Assembly: GCA_029688825.1 (NCBI GenBank)
Contig: JARUKX010000013.1
Span: 31,789-87,607 of the forward strand
DNA from: Haloarculaceae archaeon H-GB1-1
GTDB taxonomy: Archaea > Halobacteriota > Halobacteria > Halobacteriales > Haloarculaceae
DNA length: 55,819 nucleotides
Direction: 5' to 3'
The notes below the pieces were generated by a model, which had not been told where the DNA came from, ran no database searches, and worked only from the letters and a program-made list of their open reading frames with translations. This document shows, piece after piece, positions 51,534-55,819 of this stretch. The position numbers and the translations under genes are program-made. The number at the start of each line of letters is the position of its first letter. Positions within the stretch are counted from its first letter, which is position 1.

Positions 51534-52808
51534 ATGACGGCGGACGAACACGAGTCCGGGGCCGCACAGCAGCGCCAGGCCGAGCTCCGGGCAATCCGTG
51601 ACCGCAAGGGAGACGTCCGGATCGTCCCCGACGTCGAGGGCCGCTACCGCGCGCTCGGCCCGGCGTCGCGTGACCCGTTCGCGAACTGGCTCACGCCCGT
51701 CGAGGAGCACTACGTCCTTCACCGCCACGACACGCCCGCCATCGACGCGGACTCCTGGACCGTCTCACTCCGCGGGGACGTCGACGACGCCGAGCTAGGG
51801 GTCGAGGACCTCCGGTCGGAGTACCCGACCGTCGCAGTTCCACACACGATGGAGTGTGCGGGCAACTGCCGGGCGTTCTTCGAGCCGAAAGCCTCCAACG
51901 TCGACTGGGAGGTCGACGGTGCGAGCACGGCCTTCTGGACCGGCGTGCCGCTCCAGTCCGTCCTCGACGCACACGGAGCCGCCTCCGCGGACGGGACGTG
52001 GCTGACCGCCATCGGCGGCGACACCGCGACCGACGGCGACGTCTTCGCCCGCTCGATTCCGATGGCGAAGGCGCGCGCGGACTGCATCCTCGCGTTCGGA
52101 ATGAACGGCCAGCCGCTCCCGGAGGAACACGGCTTCCCGGTCCGTCTACTCGTCCCCGGCTGGTACGGCGTCAACAGCGTGAAGTGGCTCGACGAACTCC
52201 GGGTCATGGACAAGATGGTCTGCGGACCCGAGTGGGACGAACGCCGCGACGGGGAGGACTACTACACGCAGTGGCAACAGCGGAACTACCGCATCGTCCC
52301 GGAGGGCGAGGAGCCGAGCCCCAACGAGTCCATCTCGGAGTTCGACACCTGGGAGCAACTCGTCGGCGACGAGGTCGCCCATCCCTACACCTACGACGTG
52401 AACGTGAAGTCGGTCATCGGCTACCCCGACGAAGGGGCCGAGGTGACGCCCCGTCGCGACGGCACCGTCGAGGTGCTGGGCGTGGCGTGGGCCGGCGACG
52501 ACGAGGTGACGACCGTCGAGGTGTCCGCCGACGGTGGCGAGACGTGGTCGGGCGCGCGGTTCATGGAGCCACACTTCCCGAACGCGTGGCGGCTGTTCCG
52601 GTTCTGCTGGGAGCCAGCGCCCGGGACCTACGAACTTCTCTCACGGGCGACCGACGACCGAGGCCGGACCCAGCCGGCGTCGATCGGCGACCCCGAGGAC
52701 GGCTTCGACGCCCTGGACGATGACGAGTATCCGTGGAACCAGGGCGGCTACGCCGCCAACGCGTACGAGCCGCTGGGCGTCTCGGTGACGGTCGAAAAGA
52801 GCGAGTGA
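51534..52808 (+). CDS. Sulfite oxidase-family molybdopterin oxidoreductase
   Basis: 424 residues. The molybdopterin domain (about 60-240) has the Mo-ligand Cys in TMECAGNCRAFF, with RLLVPGWYGVNSVKWLDELRVMD, and the C-terminal Mo-co dimerisation domain (VLGVAWAGDDEVTTVEVSADGGETWSGAR onwards) typical of plant-type sulfite oxidases and nitrate reductases. No Tat signal or haem domain is present, so it is probably cytoplasmic. Known members oxidise sulfite to sulfate or reduce protein methionine sulfoxide (MsrP). In this cluster it could deal with sulfite from organosulfur breakdown; this is inference from neighbours. Confidence 0.87.
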   Translation: MTADEHESGAAQQRQAELRAIRDRKGDVRIVPDVEGRYRALGPASRDPFANWLTPVEEHYVLHRHDTPAIDADSWTVSLRGDVDDAELGVEDLRSEYPTVAVPHTMECAGNCRAFFEPKASNVDWEVDGASTAFWTGVPLQSVLDAHGAASADGTWLTAIGGDTATDGDVFARSIPMAKARADCILAFGMNGQPLPEEHGFPVRLLVPGWYGVNSVKWLDELRVMDKMVCGPEWDERRDGEDYYTQWQQRNYRIVPEGEEPSPNESISEFDTWEQLVGDEVAHPYTYDVNVKSVIGYPDEGAEVTPRRDGTVEVLGVAWAGDDEVTTVEVSADGGETWSGARFMEPHFPNAWRLFRFCWEPAPGTYELLSRATDDRGRTQPASIGDPEDGFDALDDDEYPWNQGGYAANAYEPLGVSVTVEKSE

Positions 52809-52832
52809 GCGGACTGGAGCGTCCCGACTCGC

Positions 52833-54470
52833 TCACTCCAGCGGTTTGGCCTGCGGTTCGTCCGGGTCCGTCGGCACCTCGATCAGCGTCGGTTCCTCGC
52901 GGTCGAGCGCGGCGTCGACGGCAGCCGTTATCTCCTCGGGCCGACGCGCCTCCGTCGCAGTGACCCCCAGTCCCTCGGCCACGTCGACGAAGCTCACCGG
53001 GGTCTCGGCCCACCGGTACGGGTGTGGCCCGAGGTCGAACTCGCTGGCCGCCTCCGCGCTGATGGTCGCGTAGTCGTCGTTGTCGAGGACCACGACGACG
53101 ACGGGGACGTTCTCTACTGCGGCGGTGTGCAGTTCCTGCATGCACATGAGGAGCCCGCCGTCGCCGACGAGCGCGACGACCGGCCGGTCGGGGTTCGCCA
53201 CCTTCGCGCCGACGGCACCCGGGACGCTCGTCCCCATCGTCGCCCACGACCCGGTGTCGAGGAACTGCTGGTCGTCGGTCATCGTGATCGCGTAGAGCGA
53301 CCAGATCCGGAAGCCCCCGGCGTCCACCGAGACGACGGCGTCGTCGGGGAGCGCGGCCTCGACGGCCCGTTCCGCGCTCGCGGAAGTGAGCGGTGGCTCG
53401 GACACCGAGAGCACGTCCGCCATGAGGTCGCGGTCACGCTCGCGCACAGTCGCCGCGCGCGACCTGCCGTCCCGCCCGGCGGGCGAGAGGTCCGCCAGGG
53501 CGTCGTCGAGCGCCGCCAGGGCGTCCGCGGCGTCGGCGACCAGCCCGACCGTCGGGCGGTAGCCGGTCCCGAGGTCGTCAGGGTCCACGGTGACGTGGAC
53601 GAGGTTCTCGCCGAGGTCGGGCGTCCACTCCTGGGTCGTGACCGCGTCGAAGTCCGTCCCGACCGCGAGAACGGCGTCGGACTCGTCGAGGCAGGCGTAG
53701 AGGTTCGCGCTGGACCCGACCGACAGGACGCCCGCGAACAGGTCGTGGTCCTCCGGGAAGATTCCTTTCCCCTTGAACGTCACGACGACGGGTGCGTCGA
53801 GGCGCTCGGCGACCGTGCGCAGTGCTTCCTGTGCGCCGGCCGACCGAACGCCACCGCCCGCGACGACGACCGGCGAGCTCCCCGCCGCCAGCACGTCGGC
53901 CGCCTCGTCGACGGCCTGCTGAGGGAGATCGCGCGGCCCCTCGGTCTGGTAGCTCCCGGACGCCGTCCGGGGGACCTCTGCACCGAGAAAGCCCTTCGGA
54001 ACGCCGAGTCTGACGGGACCCTGCGGCGGCGACCGGGCGACTGCAACGGCCCGCTCGACCGCCGGGACCACGCTCTCCGGGGTCTCCACGGTGACGTTCT
54101 CCTTCAGCACCTCGTCGTAGACGGCCGGCGGCGTCTCGTGGATGGCGTCGGTCCCCCGGAGGTCGGGGTCGGTCTCGATGGCGACGTGCAACAGCGGCGT
54201 GCAGTCCCTGGCCGCGTTCGTGAGACCGTTGAGCGCGTTCATGTCGCCGGGCCCCGGAATCACGACCGTCGCCGCCATCCCGCCGGTCGTCTCGGCGTGG
54301 CCCCAGGCCATGTGCGAGACAGCCGTCTCGTGGCGGGCCATCACGAACCTGACCGCCGACCGGCTCTCGATGGCCTCGTTCAGGGGTAACGACTGCGTTC
54401 CGGGGATACCGTAGACGGTGTCGATGCCGCTCGCGACCAACTGCTCGACGATGCCCTCGCTGGCGCGCAT
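52833..54470 (-). CDS. Thiamine-diphosphate enzyme (acetolactate synthase-like)
   Basis: 545 residues (550 if GTG at 54485 is used). Three ThDP-enzyme domains: N-terminal PYR domain with the catalytic Glu in ARHETAVSHMAWGHAETTG, middle domain with GGGVRSAGAQ, and C-terminal PP domain with the ThDP motif GDGGLLMCMQELHTAAVEN ... LDNDDY. The family covers acetolactate synthase, benzoylformate and phenylpyruvate decarboxylases, and sulfoacetaldehyde acetyltransferase/sulfopyruvate decarboxylase. There is no small regulatory subunit gene, so it is likely a 2-oxo-acid decarboxylase rather than the biosynthetic synthase. It would fit downstream of transamination or hydroxyacid oxidation. Confidence 0.85.
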   Translation of the reverse strand: MRASEGIVEQLVASGIDTVYGIPGTQSLPLNEAIESRSAVRFVMARHETAVSHMAWGHAETTGGMAATVVIPGPGDMNALNGLTNAARDCTPLLHVAIETDPDLRGTDAIHETPPAVYDEVLKENVTVETPESVVPAVERAVAVARSPPQGPVRLGVPKGFLGAEVPRTASGSYQTEGPRDLPQQAVDEAADVLAAGSSPVVVAGGGVRSAGAQEALRTVAERLDAPVVVTFKGKGIFPEDHDLFAGVLSVGSSANLYACLDESDAVLAVGTDFDAVTTQEWTPDLGENLVHVTVDPDDLGTGYRPTVGLVADAADALAALDDALADLSPAGRDGRSRAATVRERDRDLMADVLSVSEPPLTSASAERAVEAALPDDAVVSVDAGGFRIWSLYAITMTDDQQFLDTGSWATMGTSVPGAVGAKVANPDRPVVALVGDGGLLMCMQELHTAAVENVPVVVVVLDNDDYATISAEAASEFDLGPHPYRWAETPVSFVDVAEGLGVTATEARRPEEITAAVDAALDREEPTLIEVPTDPDEPQAKPLE

Positions 54471-54632
54471 GCCTGTCGTTGCCACACCCGCCGGGATAGG
54501 CCTTTCCCCGCCGGTACCGCCCGCGACGAGCGGAGATACGCGGCGACGCCGGTCAGCACGATCCCCACAGTTTCTCCGCCGTCAGACTCTCGCCGAGGAT
54601 TTATTGGACGGTGGCGTGAGAGTTGTACACAA

Positions 54633-55742
54633 ATGGCGCAGCAAGATGCGCGCTCCGAGTCGCGACGCGAATCGGACCCCCTCGTGGACGTCGACGTCCA
54701 CCACGCCTGGGGAGACGAATCGGACCTGACGCCCTACCTCCCACCACAGTATCAGGACCGCTGGGAGATGTACGGCGTCCCCGGCGGCCACAAACCGTAC
54801 GCCAACAACGGGGGACAGCTAGCCGTGATGGCCGACGTCGCGGAGGCGTACGACGACATGGCCTACTCCGCCCCGCGCGAACCCGTTCGTGAGGAACTGC
54901 TCGACTCCATCGGGGTGGACGTCGCGCACCTGACCGGGATGCTGGTCTACGGTGCGAGCTCGGCGACCGACAAGCGGTACGCGAACGCCGTCTGCCGGGC
55001 GTTCAACGACTACACAGTCGACGAGTGGCTCGATCACGACGACCGCTTCCGATACAGCCTCGCCGTCAATCACCAGGACCCCCAGTGGACCGCCGAGGAG
55101 ATCCGGCGACTCGGCGACCACCCCCAGGTGGTGAGCGTCATGCTGCCCACGGGCGCGACGCGCGCGTTCGGCGACTCGATGTACGACCCCATCTACGAGG
55201 CCGCAACCGAGCAGGACCTCGCCGTCGCGATGCACTTCGGGAACAACTGCTCGACCATGCACGGGTATCCGCCGACGGCCGCGGGGTGGCCGAACGACTA
55301 CGTCGAGTTCCGACTCCTCCGGCGCTGCATGTACCAGGCCCACCTGGGAAGCTTCGTCTTCCAGGGCACGTTCGAGAAGTTCCCCGACCTCCGCGTGCTC
55401 ATGCTGGAGAGCGGGTGGGCGTGGGTGCCGTCGTTCCTCTGGCTGATGGTCTCCGAATGGAAGGCGTTCCGCTCGGACGTGCCGTGGGTCGAGCGCAACC
55501 CGAAAGAGTACGTCAAAGACCACGTGACGTTCAGCACCCAGCCGGTGGAGGAACCCACCGAGCCGGGCGCGCTCGACGACATCATCGAGTGGATGGACGG
55601 CGAGCAGACCCTCGCGTTCGCCAGCGACTTCCCGCACTTCGACTTCGACCATCCCGACCGGACGCTCGCACACCTCGACGACGAGACGCGCCGCCGAATC
55701 ACGTCACAGAACGCTCTCGAGGCGCTGAACATCTCCCCGTAG
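54633..55742 (+). CDS. Amidohydrolase family 2 (ACMSD-like) enzyme
   Basis: 369 residues. Metal motif VDVDVHHAWG at the N-terminus, VAMHFGNNC in the middle, FASDFPHFDFDHPDRT at the C-terminus and LESGWAWVPSFLW, typical of the ACMSD/gamma-resorcylate branch. More distant from the two paralogues at 22337 and 26772 than they are from each other. Reaction (decarboxylation or hydrolysis of a cyclic acid) cannot be narrowed. GGATTTATTG lies about 31 bases before the ATG. Confidence 0.86.
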   Translation: MAQQDARSESRRESDPLVDVDVHHAWGDESDLTPYLPPQYQDRWEMYGVPGGHKPYANNGGQLAVMADVAEAYDDMAYSAPREPVREELLDSIGVDVAHLTGMLVYGASSATDKRYANAVCRAFNDYTVDEWLDHDDRFRYSLAVNHQDPQWTAEEIRRLGDHPQVVSVMLPTGATRAFGDSMYDPIYEAATEQDLAVAMHFGNNCSTMHGYPPTAAGWPNDYVEFRLLRRCMYQAHLGSFVFQGTFEKFPDLRVLMLESGWAWVPSFLWLMVSEWKAFRSDVPWVERNPKEYVKDHVTFSTQPVEEPTEPGALDDIIEWMDGEQTLAFASDFPHFDFDHPDRTLAHLDDETRRRITSQNALEALNISP

Positions 55743-55750
55743 GTCAGTAA

Positions 55751-55819
55751 CCCACGACTGAACTCGTGGGCTTGTCAGTGGACTCCCCTTCTACCTCCGT
55801 CGCGGAGGAGGCGGTGAAC
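55751..55819. mobile_element. Possible end of an IS200/IS605-type (tnpB) element
   Basis: A perfect hairpin CCCACGA-CTGAAC-TCGTGGG (55751-55770) is followed by a second one, CCTCCG-TCG-CGGAGG (55794-55808). The first closely resembles the hairpin that borders tnpB genes in many haloarchaea. On the minus strand a reading frame enters from the right edge and ends at 55744, with a tail that could be a TnpB C-terminus. The rest lies outside the window, so this is only a suspicion; a transcription terminator of the preceding gene is the alternative. Confidence 0.35.

Noticed and set aside
52833-54470. Biosynthetic acetolactate synthase (ilvB)
   Set aside because: No ilvN or ilvC neighbours and a catabolic environment; the family contains many decarboxylases, so no symbol is assigned.
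1-55819. CRISPR array, rRNA or tRNA genes
   Set aside because: No regularly spaced direct repeats and no rRNA or cloverleaf-forming segments were found on reading both strands.

Overview
The window is chromosomal or megaplasmid DNA of a halophilic archaeon (class Halobacteria). The evidence is high GC with strong G/C third positions, very acidic proteins, AT-rich TATA-like boxes about 25-30 bases upstream of start codons (leaderless mRNAs), HTH-10 (bacterio-opsin-activator-like) regulators, and substrate-binding proteins with twin-arginine plus lipobox signals. About 44 genes or gene remnants can be supported. Nearly all are catabolic enzymes, transporters or their regulators; no rRNA, tRNA, CRISPR array or complete mobile element was seen.

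Layout. 0.1-11.2 kb: threonine-synthase-like PLP enzyme, a non-pyrrolysine MttB-type methyltransferase, a D-2-hydroxyacid dehydrogenase, an amidase, a bicupin, an MBL hydrolase, a sarcosine-oxidase-like flavoenzyme and a large dimethylglycine/sarcosine dehydrogenase. 11.3-15.2 kb: dipeptide-type ABC transporter (fused double ATPase, two permeases, no adjacent binding protein). 15.5-19.9 kb: M29/NicX-like enzyme, a truncated enolase-superfamily gene overlapping an EamA exporter, a regulator and an aminotransferase. 19.9-29.8 kb: looser, AT-richer accessory stretch with a Rieske protein, MBL hydrolase, two amidohydrolases, a binding protein, two HTH-10 regulators and a diverged duplicated intergenic block that includes the ghost of a regulator. 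29.9-39.7 kb: the most interesting block, holding a second MttB-like methyltransferase, a urocanate-hydratase-like protein, a translationally coupled hydantoinase-like protein, a DapB-like oxidoreductase, a D-aminoacylase and a histidine-ammonia-lyase-like protein. 39.7-55.7 kb: EamA exporter, cystathionine gamma-synthase-like enzyme, two more sarcosine-oxidase-like flavoenzymes, dihydroorotase/allantoinase-like enzyme, MOSC protein, M20 hydrolase, enolase-superfamily enzyme, second binding protein, sulfite-oxidase-like molybdoenzyme, TPP enzyme and a third amidohydrolase.

How the genes may work together. The window looks like an island for taking apart N-methylated and cyclic-amide nitrogen compounds. 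The HutH-like lyase has lost the Ala-Ser-Gly triad that makes the MIO cofactor and the usual active-site Tyr. The HutU-like hydratase has altered active-site loops. Instead of HutI, a hydantoinase-type amidohydrolase is fused by a 4-base overlap to the hydratase gene. Together with the methyltransferases, dimethylglycine/sarcosine oxidases, an M20 deacylase candidate and several sulfur-related enzymes, this order matches the logic of ergothioneine (thiol-histidine betaine) breakdown: trimethylamine elimination, hydration, desulfuration, hydantoin ring opening and decarbamoylation. That assignment is an inference from residues and gene order; no substrate can be proved from sequence alone.
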